NCBI RefSeq assembly: GCF_000463115.2
Contig: NZ_AWFX01000024.1
Location: 62,001-126,000, forward strand
Reading direction: 5' to 3'
Origin: Franconibacter helveticus LMG 23732
GTDB taxonomy: Bacteria; Pseudomonadota; Gammaproteobacteria; Enterobacterales; Enterobacteriaceae
Length of the DNA: 64,000 nt
Shown: positions 17,666-27,300 of the stretch, one piece after another
Layout: each line of letters begins with the position of its first letter
Position numbering within the stretch: the first letter of the stretch is position 1
Notes under the pieces: model-generated
Told to the model about the DNA's origin: nothing
What the model saw: only the letters and a program-made list of their open reading frames with translations
Databases searched by the model: none
Position numbers and translations under genes: made by a program

Positions 17666-20503
17666 ATGAAGCCGCTCTCTTCAGTTTTGCAACAGCACTG
17701 GCAAACCGTAACGGAGCGGCTTCCCGCCGCCCTCGACGGCGCAATTCATAACGACGACGCCCGCGCGGCGCTGACCTTCAGCGACTTTGTTCGTGAAGCG
17801 GTCAGCGCGCATCCGGAGTGGCTAAGCGAGCTTCAGCAGTCGCCGCCGCAGGCGCAGGAGTGGCAGGCTTACCCTGCCTTGCTGCACGAGACGCTACAGG
17901 AAGTGCACGACGAAGCGACGCTGATGCGCGCGCTGCGGCTGTTTCGTCGCCGCATTATGGTGCGTATCGCCTGGGCGCAGACGCTCTCGCTTCTTTCTAC
18001 TGAAGAGACGCTGCAACAGCTCAGCCAGCTTGCTGAAACGCTGATTGTCGCCGCCCGCGACTGGCTTTACGCCGCCTGCTGCAAAGAGTGGGGAACGCCG
18101 TGCAACGCGCAGGGCGTGCCGCAGCCGCTGATGATTTTGGGCATGGGCAAGCTTGGCGGCGGCGAGCTGAACTTCTCCTCAGACATTGATTTAATTTTCG
18201 CCTGGCCCGAAAACGGCGTAACGCAGGGGGGAAGGCGCGAGCTGGACAATGCCCAGTTCTTTACCCGCCTCGGCCAGCGGCTCATTAAAGCGCTCGACCA
18301 GCCCACCCAGGATGGATTTGTCTACCGCGTGGATATGCGGCTGCGCCCCTTCGGCGACAGCGGCCCGCTGGTGCTGAGTTTCGCCGCGCTGGAAGATTAT
18401 TACCAGGAGCAGGGGCGCGACTGGGAGCGCTATGCGATGGTGAAAGCCCGCATCATGGGCGACAAAGACGACGCGTGGAGCCAGGAGTTGCGCGCCATGC
18501 TGCGCCCGTTTGTTTTCCGCCGCTATATCGACTTCAGCGTGATCCAGTCGCTGCGCAATATGAAGAGCATGATTGCCCGCGAGGTGCGCCGCCGCGGCCT
18601 GACCGATAACATCAAGCTCGGCGCGGGCGGCATTCGCGAAACCGAATTTATCGTGCAGGTATTCCAGCTGATCCGCGGCGGGCGCGAGCCGGCTTTGCAG
18701 TCGCGTTCGCTGCTGCCGACGCTTGCGGCTATCGAACAGCTTCACCTGCTGCCCGAAGGCGATGCCGCGCGGCTTCGCGAGTCGTATCTCTTTTTACGCC
18801 GCCTTGAAAACCTGCTGCAAAGCATTAATGACGAGCAAACCCAGACGCTGCCCGGCGATGAACTTAACCGCGCCCGGCTCGCCTGGGCGATGGGCGCCGA
18901 AGAATGGGAAAGCATGCACGCGGCGCTCGATGAACACATGGCGGCGGTGCGCCGCGTCTTTAACGAGCTTATCGGCGACGACGAGCCTGATGCGGAAGAG
19001 GACAAGCTTAACGAAGGCTGGCGTGAGTTATGGCATGACGCGCTCGACGCCGACGACGCCACGCCGGTGCTGGCTCACCTTAGCGAGGAGTGCCGCGCCC
19101 GGGTGCTGTCGCTGCTGACCGATTTTCGCCGTGAGACAGACAAACGCACTATTGGCCCGCGCGGTCGTCAGGTGCTGGACCAGCTAATGCCGCGCCTGCT
19201 CTGCGAAGTGTGCGCCAGCAATAATGCGGCGGTGCCGCTGTCGCGCCTTACGCCGTTGCTTTCCGGCATCGTCACCCGCACCACTTATCTGGAATTGTTA
19301 ACGGAATTTCCCGGCGCGCTGAAACATCTTATTCGTCTGTGCGCCGCCTCGCCGATGGTGGCGGGGCAACTGGCGCGCTACCCGCTGCTGCTGGATGAGT
19401 TGCTCGACCCCAATACCCTTTATCAGCCAACGGCGATGAATGCCTATCGCGACGAGCTGCGCCAGTACCTGCTGCGCGTGCCGGACGACGATGAAGAGCA
19501 GCAGCTTGAGGCGCTGCGTCAGTTTAAGCAGGCGCAATTGCTGCGCGTGGCGGCGGCAGATATCGCCGGCACGCTTCCCGTGATGAAAGTGAGCGATCAC
19601 TTAACATGGCTTGCGGAAGCGATTATCGACGCCGTTGTGCAGCAGGCCTGGGGCCAGATGGTGGCGCGCTACGGCCAGCCGACGCACCTGCGCGACCGTG
19701 AAGGCCGCGGTTTCGCGGTTGTGGGTTACGGTAAGCTCGGCGGCTGGGAGCTGGGCTACAGCTCCGATCTCGATTTGGTCTTTCTGCACGATTGTCCGGT
19801 GGAAGTGATGACCGATGGCGAGCGGGAAATCGACGGGCGTCAGTTTTATCTGCGGCTTGCGCAGCGCATTATGCACCTTTTCAGCACCCGAACTTCATCA
19901 GGCATTTTGTACGAAGTGGACGCCCGTCTGCGCCCGTCAGGCGCGGCTGGCATGTTGGTCACCACGACAGACGCTTTCGCCGATTATCAACAAAACGAAG
20001 CCTGGACCTGGGAACATCAGGCCCTGGTGCGCGCCCGCATCGTCTACGGCGAGCCGCAGCTTAAATCTCGCTTCGACGAGATCCGCCACCACATTCTCTC
20101 CGGTACGCGGGAAGGCGAGAAGCTGCAAACTGAAGTGCGGGAAATGCGTGAAAAAATGCGTGCGCACCTTGGCAATAAGCATCGCGATCGCTTCGATATC
20201 AAAGCAGATGAAGGCGGAATTACCGATATCGAGTTCATCACCCAGTACCTGGTGCTGCGCTACGCCGGGCAGAAGCCGAAGTTGACGCGCTGGTCCGATA
20301 ATGTGCGCATTCTTGAGCTGCTGGCGCAAAACGACATTATGGAAGAGGCGGAAGCGAAAGCGTTAACCCACGCTTACGTTACGCTTCGCGACGAGCTGCA
20401 TCATCTGGCGCTTCAGGAATTGCCGGGCCACGTAGAGCAGGGGGCGTTTAACCCGGAACGCGAGCAGGTGCGCGCAAGCTGGCGGCGCTGGCTGCTGCCT
20501 TAA
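17666..20503 (+). CDS. glnE: Glutamine synthetase adenylyltransferase/adenylyl-removing enzyme
   Basis: 945 residues (E. coli 946). It adenylylates glutamine synthetase (inactivation) or removes the AMP under the control of GlnB/PII and glutamine. Two homologous nucleotidyltransferase domains are visible: the N-terminal removing domain has [18 protein letters not shown] (~158-175) and the C-terminal transferase domain has [18 protein letters not shown] (~687-704). A central regulatory domain lies between them. Confidence 0.98.
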   Translation: MKPLSSVLQQHWQTVTERLPAALDGAIHNDDARAALTFSDFVREAVSAHPEWLSELQQSPPQAQEWQAYPALLHETLQEVHDEATLMRALRLFRRRIMVRIAWAQTLSLLSTEETLQQLSQLAETLIVAARDWLYAACCKEWGTPCNAQGVPQPLMILGMGKLGGGELNFSSDIDLIFAWPENGVTQGGRRELDNAQFFTRLGQRLIKALDQPTQDGFVYRVDMRLRPFGDSGPLVLSFAALEDYYQEQGRDWERYAMVKARIMGDKDDAWSQELRAMLRPFVFRRYIDFSVIQSLRNMKSMIAREVRRRGLTDNIKLGAGGIRETEFIVQVFQLIRGGREPALQSRSLLPTLAAIEQLHLLPEGDAARLRESYLFLRRLENLLQSINDEQTQTLPGDELNRARLAWAMGAEEWESMHAALDEHMAAVRRVFNELIGDDEPDAEEDKLNEGWRELWHDALDADDATPVLAHLSEECRARVLSLLTDFRRETDKRTIGPRGRQVLDQLMPRLLCEVCASNNAAVPLSRLTPLLSGIVTRTTYLELLTEFPGALKHLIRLCAASPMVAGQLARYPLLLDELLDPNTLYQPTAMNAYRDELRQYLLRVPDDDEEQQLEALRQFKQAQLLRVAAADIAGTLPVMKVSDHLTWLAEAIIDAVVQQAWGQMVARYGQPTHLRDREGRGFAVVGYGKLGGWELGYSSDLDLVFLHDCPVEVMTDGEREIDGRQFYLRLAQRIMHLFSTRTSSGILYEVDARLRPSGAAGMLVTTTDAFADYQQNEAWTWEHQALVRARIVYGEPQLKSRFDEIRHHILSGTREGEKLQTEVREMREKMRAHLGNKHRDRFDIKADEGGITDIEFITQYLVLRYAGQKPKLTRWSDNVRILELLAQNDIMEEAEAKALTHAYVTLRDELHHLALQELPGHVEQGAFNPEREQVRASWRRWLLP

Positions 20504-20570
20504 CCGTGCGATTGAGCGTAATTATGCTATCATCGCGCGCAAATTTTGGTGTCTCTCAGGAGAGTCAGGA

Positions 20571-21998
20571 ATGAAAGTAACGCTGCCCGAATTCGAGCGC
20601 GCAGGCGTCATGGTAGTGGGCGATGTGATGCTGGACCGCTACTGGTATGGCCCCACCAGCCGCATTTCACCAGAAGCGCCCGTGCCGGTAGTGAAAGTCG
20701 ATACTATCGAAGAGCGCCCGGGTGGCGCGGCCAACGTGGCGATGAACATCGCCTCCCTCGGCGCGAATTCCCGCCTTGTGGGACTTACCGGCATTGACGA
20801 TGCGGCGCGCGCCCTAAGCCAGACGCTGGCGGGCGTAAACGTCAAATGTGATTTCGTCTCGGTGCCGACGCACCCGACCATCACCAAACTGCGTGTGCTT
20901 TCCCGCAACCAGCAGCTGATTCGTCTTGATTTCGAAGAGGGTTTCGAAGGCGTAGACCCGGAACCGCTGCACGAGCGCATTAACCAGGCGCTGGGGCAGA
21001 TTGGCGCGCTGGTGCTTTCCGATTACGCCAAAGGGGCGTTAGCCAGCGTACAGCAGATGATTAAGCTTGCGCGCAAGGCGGGCGTACCGGTGCTTATCGA
21101 CCCGAAAGGCACCGAGTTCGAACGCTATCGCGGCGCGACGCTGCTTACGCCGAACCTCTCTGAATTTGAAGCGGTTGTCGGCAAATGCAAAAGCGAGCAA
21201 GAGATTGTCGAGCGCGGCATGAAACTGATTGCCGATTACGAGCTTTCGGCGCTGCTGGTCACCCGTTCCGAGCAGGGCATGACGCTGCTGCAACCGGGCA
21301 AAGAACCGTTCCATCTGCCGACGCAGGCGCAGGAAGTTTATGACGTGACCGGCGCAGGCGACACCGTTATCGGCGTACTCGCGGCAACGCTTGCGGCAGG
21401 CAACACGCTGGAAGAAGCCTGCTATTTCGCTAACGCCGCGGCGGGCGTGGTGGTCGGCAAGCTGGGTACGTCGACCGTTTCGCCCATCGAGCTGGAAAAT
21501 GCGGTGCGCGGGCGTTCAGAGACCGGCTTCGGCGTCATGACCGAGCAGGGGCTGAAAGAGGCGGTGCAGGCTGCGCGCAAGCGCGGCGAGAAAGTGGTTA
21601 TGACCAACGGCGTGTTCGACATTTTGCACGCAGGCCACGTCTCTTATCTGGCGAACGCGCGCAAGCTGGGCGACCGTCTTATCGTAGCCGTAAACAGCGA
21701 CGCCTCGACCAAACGTCTGAAAGGCGAGACGCGTCCGGTTAACCCGCTTGAGCAGCGCATGGTCGTCCTCGGCGCGCTGGAGGCGGTAGACTGGGTGGTC
21801 TCTTTTGAGGAAGATACGCCGCAGCGACTGATCGGCGAAATCCTGCCGGATCTGCTGGTTAAAGGCGGCGATTATAAGCCCGAAGAGATCGCAGGCAGTA
21901 AAGAAGTGTGGGCCAACGGCGGCGACGTGCTGGTGCTCAACTTTGAAGATGGTTGCTCTACCACCAATATCATCAAAAAAATACAGAAAAACAGCTAA
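20571..21998 (+). CDS. hldE: Bifunctional ADP-heptose synthase HldE
   Basis: 475 residues (E. coli 477). The N-terminal ribokinase-like domain phosphorylates heptose-7-phosphate ([14 protein letters not shown] ~43-56; catalytic [11 protein letters not shown] ~259-269). The C-terminal cytidylyltransferase-fold domain adds AMP ([16 protein letters not shown] ~344-359). The product feeds the LPS inner core. The ATG at 20571 has AGGAGA upstream. Confidence 0.98.
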   Translation: MKVTLPEFERAGVMVVGDVMLDRYWYGPTSRISPEAPVPVVKVDTIEERPGGAANVAMNIASLGANSRLVGLTGIDDAARALSQTLAGVNVKCDFVSVPTHPTITKLRVLSRNQQLIRLDFEEGFEGVDPEPLHERINQALGQIGALVLSDYAKGALASVQQMIKLARKAGVPVLIDPKGTEFERYRGATLLTPNLSEFEAVVGKCKSEQEIVERGMKLIADYELSALLVTRSEQGMTLLQPGKEPFHLPTQAQEVYDVTGAGDTVIGVLAATLAAGNTLEEACYFANAAAGVVVGKLGTSTVSPIELENAVRGRSETGFGVMTEQGLKEAVQAARKRGEKVVMTNGVFDILHAGHVSYLANARKLGDRLIVAVNSDASTKRLKGETRPVNPLEQRMVVLGALEAVDWVVSFEEDTPQRLIGEILPDLLVKGGDYKPEEIAGSKEVWANGGDVLVLNFEDGCSTTNIIKKIQKNS

Positions 21999-22004
21999 CT
22001 GAAC

Positions 22005-22037
22005 GGCTCAGGCCCCGTGCTCCGGCAGGGGGCCTGA
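22005..22037. terminator. GC-rich hairpin between hldE and ubiK
   Basis: CAGGCCCC and GGGGGCCTG form a strong stem around GTGCTCCGGCA. There is no clear T tract on either strand, so it may be an mRNA-end hairpin rather than an efficient intrinsic terminator. Confidence 0.4.
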
Positions 22038-22046
22038 AAACGACGG

Positions 22047-22418
22047 TTAGTCCTGCTTTTCGATATTATCGACCGGCGGAATAGCCGGCGGCGGGGTAAC
22101 CGGCTCGGCGGTAACTGCCGCCGCCGTCGCAGGCGTAGCGGTTGTCGTGGTCGCTGAAGCCGCAGCAGGCGTACCGGTACCACGGTTTTCCAGCTCGGTC
22201 AGGCGCTGTTCAAGCGCAGTCAGTTTTTCACGGGTGCGCAACAGCACCTGAGTTTGTACATCAAATTCCTCGCGGCTCACCAGGTCAAGGCGCGACAGCT
22301 GGGATTGCAGAACCTGGCGGATCTTCTTCTCGACATCTTCCCCGAACTCGCGGATCCCTTTTGGCATCGATTCCTGGACCTGACGGGCGATCTGTTCAAT
22401 TTTCTTCGGGTCAATCAT
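22047..22418 (-). CDS. ubiK: Ubiquinone biosynthesis accessory factor UbiK, with long C-terminal tail
   Basis: 123 residues against 96 in E. coli. The conserved part is residues 1-~80: [21 protein letters not shown], then an amphipathic helix and a coiled coil ([15 protein letters not shown]) that trimerises and binds the UbiJ complex. The last ~42 residues are low-complexity Ala/Thr/Pro/Val ending DNIEKQD. The start MIDPKK at 22418 is the family start. It is divergent from ribB, whose leader carries the FMN riboswitch. Confidence 0.93.
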   Translation of the reverse strand: MIDPKKIEQIARQVQESMPKGIREFGEDVEKKIRQVLQSQLSRLDLVSREEFDVQTQVLLRTREKLTALEQRLTELENRGTGTPAAASATTTTATPATAAAVTAEPVTPPPAIPPVDNIEKQD

Positions 22419-22545
22419 AGCGGTTTCCCTGATCTTCAACGGTTTGAACTTTAATTGTAATCCCTGATCCCGAGGGGATAAACCGGAAATGTTTGAATCG
22501 AATACATTGCCGACAATAATCATTGGCGTTATAGTTAACCCGCTT

Positions 22546-22690
22546 ATTCTCAGGGCGGGGCGAAATTCCCCACCGGCGGTAAATCAGCGAACGCTGAAAG
22601 CCCGCGAGCGCTTCAGGTTGTTTCTGAAGGTCAGCAGATCCGGTGAAATTCCGGGGCCGACGGTTAAAGTCCGGATGGGAGAGAGTAACG
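22546..22690 (+). promoter_or_regulatory. FMN riboswitch (RFN element) of ribB
   Basis: The conserved RFN blocks are in order: AGGGCGGGGCGAAATTCCCC with ACCGGCGGTAAATC (~22551-22585), AGCCCGCGAGCG (~22599-22610), GTCAGCAGATCCGGTGAAATTCC (~22630-22652) and GGGGCCGACGGTTAAAGTCCGGATGGGAGAGAG. It binds FMN and lowers ribB expression. The ribB start lies 110 bases past its end. Confidence 0.96.
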
Positions 22691-22694
22691 ATCA

Positions 22695-22729
22695 AGCGAC
22701 GGCATGCCGTCCGCTCACGTTATTTTTTT
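22695..22729 (+). terminator. Riboswitch expression-platform hairpin
   Basis: AGCGACGGCAT is followed by its near-perfect complement ATGCCGTCCGCT (one bulged base), then CACG and a TTATTTTTTT tract. It sits directly after the aptamer, as expected for FMN-dependent premature termination. Confidence 0.7.
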
Positions 22730-22799
22730 GGCCGCTTTTCGGCACTCCTAAGACCGCCCTGATTCTGGTAATCCATAATTTTAATGAGGTTTCTTTACC

Positions 22800-23453
22800 A
22801 TGAATCAGACGCTTCTTTCCTCTTTTGGTACTCCGCTTGAACGCGTGGAAAACGCGCTGGCCGCGCTGCGTGAACATCGCGGTGTGATGGTGCTTGACGA
22901 CGAAGACCGTGAAAACGAAGGCGATATGATCTTCGCCGCCGAAACCATGACCATTGAACAAATGGCGCTGACTATTCGCCACGGCAGCGGCATTGTCTGC
23001 CTGTGCCTTACCGACGAGCGCCGCCAGCAGCTCGATCTGCCGATGATGGTGGAAAATAACACCAGCGCCTACGGCACCGGCTTTACGGTGACGATTGAAG
23101 CGGCGCGCGGGGTCACCACCGGCGTTTCCGCTGCTGACCGCATTACGACGATTCGCGCGGCGATTGCCGATGACGCTAAGCCGTCCGACCTCAACCGTCC
23201 GGGCCACGTTTTCCCGCTGCGCGCGCAGCCGGGCGGCGTGCTGACGCGCGGCGGCCACACTGAGGCGACTATCGATCTGGTTACGCTTGCGGGCTTTAAG
23301 CCAGCAGGCGTGCTGTGTGAACTGACGAACGACGACGGCTCAATGGCGCGCGCGCCGGAGTGCATCGCTTTTGCGAAGCAGCACAATATGGCTGTCGTCA
23401 CGATTGAAGATCTGGTGGCTTACCGCCAGGCGCATGCGCGTAAAGCCAGCTAA
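22800..23453 (+). CDS. ribB: 3,4-dihydroxy-2-butanone-4-phosphate synthase
   Basis: 217 residues (E. coli 217). It converts ribulose-5-phosphate to the four-carbon precursor of riboflavin. Motifs are [16 protein letters not shown] (~36-51), with the Mg-binding acidic residues, and [24 protein letters not shown] (~130-153). The ATG at 22800 follows TGAGGTTTC. It is expressed under the FMN riboswitch. Confidence 0.99.
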   Translation: MNQTLLSSFGTPLERVENALAALREHRGVMVLDDEDRENEGDMIFAAETMTIEQMALTIRHGSGIVCLCLTDERRQQLDLPMMVENNTSAYGTGFTVTIEAARGVTTGVSAADRITTIRAAIADDAKPSDLNRPGHVFPLRAQPGGVLTRGGHTEATIDLVTLAGFKPAGVLCELTNDDGSMARAPECIAFAKQHNMAVVTIEDLVAYRQAHARKAS

Positions 23454-23470
23454 GGCGTAAAGCGAACAGT

Positions 23471-23503
23471 AAAAAGCCCGGTTTTTATACCGGGCTTTTT
23501 TTT
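23471..23503. terminator. Bidirectional terminator between ribB and zupT
   Basis: AAAAAGCCCGGT and ACCGGGCTTTTT pair around TTTTAT, with A and T tracts on both sides. Confidence 0.9.
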
Positions 23504-24282
23504 CAGCCGATGCCGCTGGTTTGCAGCAGCGTCAGGCTAAAACCCATTACCGACATGCCGCACAGCACGCCATAGCTTGGGTTATTATGCGGGTCTATCT
23601 CTTTAGCAAGCGGCATCAGCTCGTCGACTGAAAGCGCCACCATGATCCCCGCCACCGCAGCCATGATGGAAGCCATAACCACTGGCGACACCATCGAGCC
23701 CAGAATAAGCCATGCCAGCACGCCGCCGATAATCTCCGCAAGACCGGAAACGCCTGCCCAGATCACCGCTTTACGTTTAGAGCCCGTTGCGGCATAAACC
23801 GGCCCGGCCACCGCCAGCCCTTCGGGAATATTGTGCAGCGCAACGGCGAGCGCAATGCCAAAGCCCAACTCCAGGTTATTGCTGGCGGTAACGAACGTGG
23901 CGACCCCTTCCGGGAAGTTATGCAGGCTGATGCCAAGCGTCAGCAGCAGAGCGGTACGCCGTAAATTACGCACGCCGTGCGCTTCGCCGTGGCCTTTATC
24001 CAGTAAATCCTGCGGGTGCGCGTGCGGCAGCATGCGGTCCAGGGCGAAGTAGCCAAGCAAACCAACAATGAACATGCCATAACCCAGTACTGGCGACATT
24101 CCCTCTTCATGCAACGCGGCAGGCAGCATTTCCATCAGCGAAATGAGCAGCATGATGCCTGCGGCAAAGCCCAGCGAAAACGCCAGCAGGCGGTTAGATG
24201 GCCGCTGGCCGAGAACCCCTAAAAAAGCGCCGATAAAAGTGGCGCCGCCCGCCAGTAACGTCAGGATCAGAGGCACAGACAT
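23503..24282 (-). CDS. zupT: ZIP-family divalent metal transporter ZupT
   Basis: 259 residues (E. coli 257), eight predicted membrane helices. It imports zinc and, with broad specificity, iron, cobalt and manganese. The helix IV/V metal site motifs are [11 protein letters not shown] (~120-130) and [14 protein letters not shown] (~146-159). A histidine-containing loop ([19 protein letters not shown], ~84-102) lies between helices III and IV. ATAAGGAGCG precedes the ATG. A Fur-box-like sequence lies 14 bases beyond the start codon. Confidence 0.97.
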   Translation of the reverse strand: MSVPLILTLLAGGATFIGAFLGVLGQRPSNRLLAFSLGFAAGIMLLISLMEMLPAALHEEGMSPVLGYGMFIVGLLGYFALDRMLPHAHPQDLLDKGHGEAHGVRNLRRTALLLTLGISLHNFPEGVATFVTASNNLELGFGIALAVALHNIPEGLAVAGPVYAATGSKRKAVIWAGVSGLAEIIGGVLAWLILGSMVSPVVMASIMAAVAGIMVALSVDELMPLAKEIDPHNNPSYGVLCGMSVMGFSLTLLQTSGIG

Positions 24283-24296
24283 GAAACGCTCCTTAT

Positions 24297-24315
24297 GATA
24301 ATGATTCTCATTAAT
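24297..24315 (-). promoter_or_regulatory. Fur-box-like site upstream of zupT
   Basis: GATAATGATTCTCATTAAT matches 15 of 19 positions of the Fur consensus GATAATGATAATCATTATC. It lies immediately upstream of the zupT ribosome-binding site, where a bound repressor could block transcription. It is about 165 bases from ygiD. Confidence 0.6.
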
Positions 24316-24478
24316 GTAAAGGGCCGGACAATAAAGGTCGAGTAACCGCAGGGTCTTTTACACATTTCTTACATTCAAAATTTCTGATGATGATCATCAT
24401 GCTTATCTGAGTTCTTCCTGCCATCAAAGCGCGTAAGGTTGAAGCCATTAACGACTCCGCTTTATTAAGGATATCACC

Positions 24479-25267
24479 ATGGCTTCTTCTCGCATGCCCG
24501 CACTTTTTCTTGGCCACGGAAGCCCTATGAATGTGCTGGAGGACAATCATTATACCCGCGCCTGGCGCCAGCTTGGCGATACCTTGCCGCGCCCGAAAGC
24601 GATAGTTGTGGTCTCGGCTCACTGGTATACGCGCGGTACAGGCGTGACGGCTATGGAGCAGCCAGAAACCCTTCACGATTTCGGTAACTTTCCACAGGCG
24701 CTTTTCGATACGCGTTACCCTGCGCCCGGTTCGCCTGAACTTGCGCATCGCGTGGCGGAACTGCTTGCGCCAGTGCCGGTGACGCTCGATCGCGAAGCCT
24801 GGGGATTTGACCATGGCTCCTGGGGCGTGCTGATTAAAATGTACCCTGAGGCTGATATCCCCATGGTGCAACTGAGTATAGACAGCACCAAACCGCCCGT
24901 CTGGCATTATGAACAAGGCAAAAAGCTGGCGCAGTTGCGTGATGAAGGCGTCATGCTGGTGGCGAGCGGCAACGTCGTCCATAACCTGCGCACGGCGCGC
25001 TGGCATGGCGAAAGCGCACCCTATGCCTGGGCGGAATCGTTCAATAACTTTGTTAAAGAAAACCTGCGCTGGCAGGGCGAAGCGCAGTCGCACCCGCTGG
25101 TGAATTATCTCAACCATGAAGGCGGCAGCCTGTCGAACCCTACGCCGGAGCATTTTTTGCCGTTACTCTATGTGCTTGGCGCGTGGAATGGCGAGGAGCC
25201 ATTGAGCGTGCCGGTAGAGGGAATGGAAATGGGGTCTCTCAGTATGCTTTCGGTGCAGGTGGGATAA
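24479..25267 (+). CDS. ygiD: 4,5-DOPA-extradiol-dioxygenase-type protein YgiD
   Basis: 262 residues, LigB/DODA family. The zinc or iron ligands are in ALFLGHGSPMN (~8-18), AHWYTRGTG (~47-55) and ASGNVVHNLR (~161-170). E. coli YgiD opens the ring of L-DOPA extradiolly in vitro; the natural substrate is uncertain. The ATG at 24479 starts MASSRMPALFLGHG; a hairpin-free AT-rich leader precedes it. It is convergent with ygiC. Confidence 0.95.
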   Translation: MASSRMPALFLGHGSPMNVLEDNHYTRAWRQLGDTLPRPKAIVVVSAHWYTRGTGVTAMEQPETLHDFGNFPQALFDTRYPAPGSPELAHRVAELLAPVPVTLDREAWGFDHGSWGVLIKMYPEADIPMVQLSIDSTKPPVWHYEQGKKLAQLRDEGVMLVASGNVVHNLRTARWHGESAPYAWAESFNNFVKENLRWQGEAQSHPLVNYLNHEGGSLSNPTPEHFLPLLYVLGAWNGEEPLSVPVEGMEMGSLSMLSVQVG

Positions 25268-25296
25268 AAAATGGCGCGTTAGCCGCGCCATTCGAG

Positions 25297-26457
25297 TTAT
25301 TCAACAAAAATGTGCGGGTAAAAGCGGGAGAGATCCTGCGTGATAAGCTCGCGGTCTTCACGGATCCCGATGCCTGCCGCCCGATCGTTAATCAACCAGC
25401 TGCCGATCAGCGTATAGCTTTCGCCAAACTTAGGAAGCGGGTGGAACTGCTGGACGATCATCCCTTCTTCGCCATAAGGCCCTTCTACCTGCGCGATCGG
25501 CTGGCCGTTTTCGACGATAGAAACGTTGGCCCCTTCCCGTGAGAAGATTGGCTTCATAACATATTTCGCCAGCTCCGGGTGATCGTCTTCGGCAAAATAG
25601 GCAGGAAGCAAATTCGGATGGTTAGGGAACATTTGCCAGAGCATCGGCAGCAGCGCCTTATTCGAGATAATGCTCTTCCAGGCAGGCTCCAGCCAGCGTA
25701 CGCCTGCATCTTCAAGTTTGGTGGAGAACATCTCGCGCAGCATATGCTCCCACGGGTAGAGCTTGAACAAGTTGCCGATAACCTGATCCTGAAGATCGGT
25801 AAACTGTCCTTTTTCGCCAAGGCCAATATCTTCAATAAACAGGAATTCGCCTGGCAGCTGCGCTTCGGCGGCGCAGTCTTGTAGATACTGCACCGTGCCG
25901 CGATCTTCAACCGTGTCGCGACAGCAGGCGAAGTGCAACAGGTTAAAGCCGTGCTGCTCTTTCAGCTCGGCGAAGCGCGCAATCAGCTGTTCCTGCAAAC
26001 TGTTGAACTGATCGCTGCCCGCGGGCAGCTTGCCTGCGTTGAGCTGATCTTCAAGCCAGATCCACTGAAAAAAAGCGGCTTCGTACAGAGAGGTTGGCGT
26101 ATCGGCGTTATTCTCCAGCAGCTTCGGATCGCCTGCGCCGTCCCAGGCGAGATCGAGACGTGAGTAAAGCGAAGGTTGCTGCGTACGCCATGACTGGCGG
26201 ACAAACTCCCAGGTGTGCTTAGGAATGCGAAATTTAGCCATCAGCTCGTCGCTGGCGACCACTTTTTCCACCACCTGCAAACACATCTGATGCAGCTCTT
26301 CCGTTACCGCCTCAAGGCGTTCAACCTGCGCCAGCGTCAGTTTGTAATAAGCCTCTTCACACCAGTATGGCTCGCCGTACATGGTGTGAAAGTTGAAGCC
26401 GTATTCGGTTGCTTTCTCGCGCCAGTCCGGGCGCTCGCTGATAGCGATTCTTTCCAT
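25297..26457 (-). CDS. ygiC: Glutathionylspermidine synthase-like ATP-grasp protein YgiC
   Basis: 386 residues (E. coli 386). It resembles the C-terminal synthetase half of GspS. Motifs include [26 protein letters not shown] (~102-127) and [18 protein letters not shown] (~301-318), which form the ATP and Mg site. It lacks the amidase half. It follows ygiB by 5 bases in the tolC-ygiB-ygiC direction. The actual ligase substrate is not established. Confidence 0.95.
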   Translation of the reverse strand: MERIAISERPDWREKATEYGFNFHTMYGEPYWCEEAYYKLTLAQVERLEAVTEELHQMCLQVVEKVVASDELMAKFRIPKHTWEFVRQSWRTQQPSLYSRLDLAWDGAGDPKLLENNADTPTSLYEAAFFQWIWLEDQLNAGKLPAGSDQFNSLQEQLIARFAELKEQHGFNLLHFACCRDTVEDRGTVQYLQDCAAEAQLPGEFLFIEDIGLGEKGQFTDLQDQVIGNLFKLYPWEHMLREMFSTKLEDAGVRWLEPAWKSIISNKALLPMLWQMFPNHPNLLPAYFAEDDHPELAKYVMKPIFSREGANVSIVENGQPIAQVEGPYGEEGMIVQQFHPLPKFGESYTLIGSWLINDRAAGIGIREDRELITQDLSRFYPHIFVE

Positions 26458-26462
26458 TGCGT

Positions 26463-27143
26463 TTAGCCGCCCATTGAGCGGGAGCCAGTGCCCACCGCGC
26501 TGCGTTGCATCGCGCTTTGCTTCGCTACCGTTTCACCGAAACCGCCGCGAGTAATAGTGCTGGTGGTTGCCGGCTTCGGCGCCAGCGCGGTTTTAGGAAC
26601 CGTAGCGGTACGGCCCGGTTGCGCGGCGCCGTAGCTCTTGCCGCTGGCGTCGGTATATTGGCCGTAAGCCGGGCTTGCCGGGTTACGGGAGCTGAAAAGC
26701 GGCTGCTGCGCGAAGCCCATGCCGCCGCCCATCAGACGGCCCATCATGTAGCCCGCCATCAGCGGCATCCAGAAACTGCCGCTGCTCTGCGCCTGCGCCT
26801 GGTTTTCCGTTGAACCGCTTCCCGCCATGCCTGCCTGAGCAGGCGCCTGCTGGCACTGCCCTTCGCCGAATTCCGCCACGCAATCTTCACGAGTGGCATA
26901 CTTCGGCGCGGTGCGCTCGGCTTCTTTCAGGGCGTTGTTATAGGCCGTGGTGCACTCGGCGCTTTTGCCCGGGTTGGCTTGCGAGCAGTCATCCGCGTTC
27001 TGAAACATCTGTACGGTTTCATCGCTTTTTTCGCAACCGGCAAGCATAAAGACCGCGGTGACCGCAAAGGCCACCGGTGTAAGGTGACGCGCGTTCCAGC
27101 TTTTGCGGAACGTAGCGTGATTTATCTGTTTTGTCCGTTTCAT
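26463..27143 (-). CDS. ygiB: DUF1190 lipoprotein-like protein YgiB
   Basis: 226 residues (E. coli 223-234). The N-terminal hydrophobic segment [14 protein letters not shown] provides a lipobox (LAGC) after an unusually long basic leader. A conserved Cys-containing domain ([22 protein letters not shown]...[12 protein letters not shown], ~52-97) is followed by a Gly/Met-rich low-complexity region ([14 protein letters not shown]) and a Thr/Ala tail ending SRSMGG. The function is unknown. It is probably co-transcribed with tolC and ygiC. Confidence 0.92.
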   Translation of the reverse strand: MKRTKQINHATFRKSWNARHLTPVAFAVTAVFMLAGCEKSDETVQMFQNADDCSQANPGKSAECTTAYNNALKEAERTAPKYATREDCVAEFGEGQCQQAPAQAGMAGSGSTENQAQAQSSGSFWMPLMAGYMMGRLMGGGMGFAQQPLFSSRNPASPAYGQYTDASGKSYGAAQPGRTATVPKTALAPKPATTSTITRGGFGETVAKQSAMQRSAVGTGSRSMGG

Positions 27144-27262
27144 TATTTTCTTCCTGGCCCCAGAGATATTGCACAGTTATGGTGCTCAGGATAGTGGATG
27201 AGTGGTTGAAATTAAAGCGGAGGGCCGCGAGGGCAGGGGATCTTTACGTTGCCTTACGTAAA

Positions 27263-27290
27263 GGCGTGATGCGCGCTGACGCATCACGCC
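27263..27290 (-). terminator. Hairpin after tolC
   Basis: GGCGTGATGCG at 27263-27273 pairs with GCATCACGCC at 27281-27290. On the minus strand it is followed by TTTACG only, so it is likely a leaky terminator or mRNA-stabilising stem between tolC and ygiB. Confidence 0.55.
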
Positions 27291-27300
27291 TGAAGGGCAA

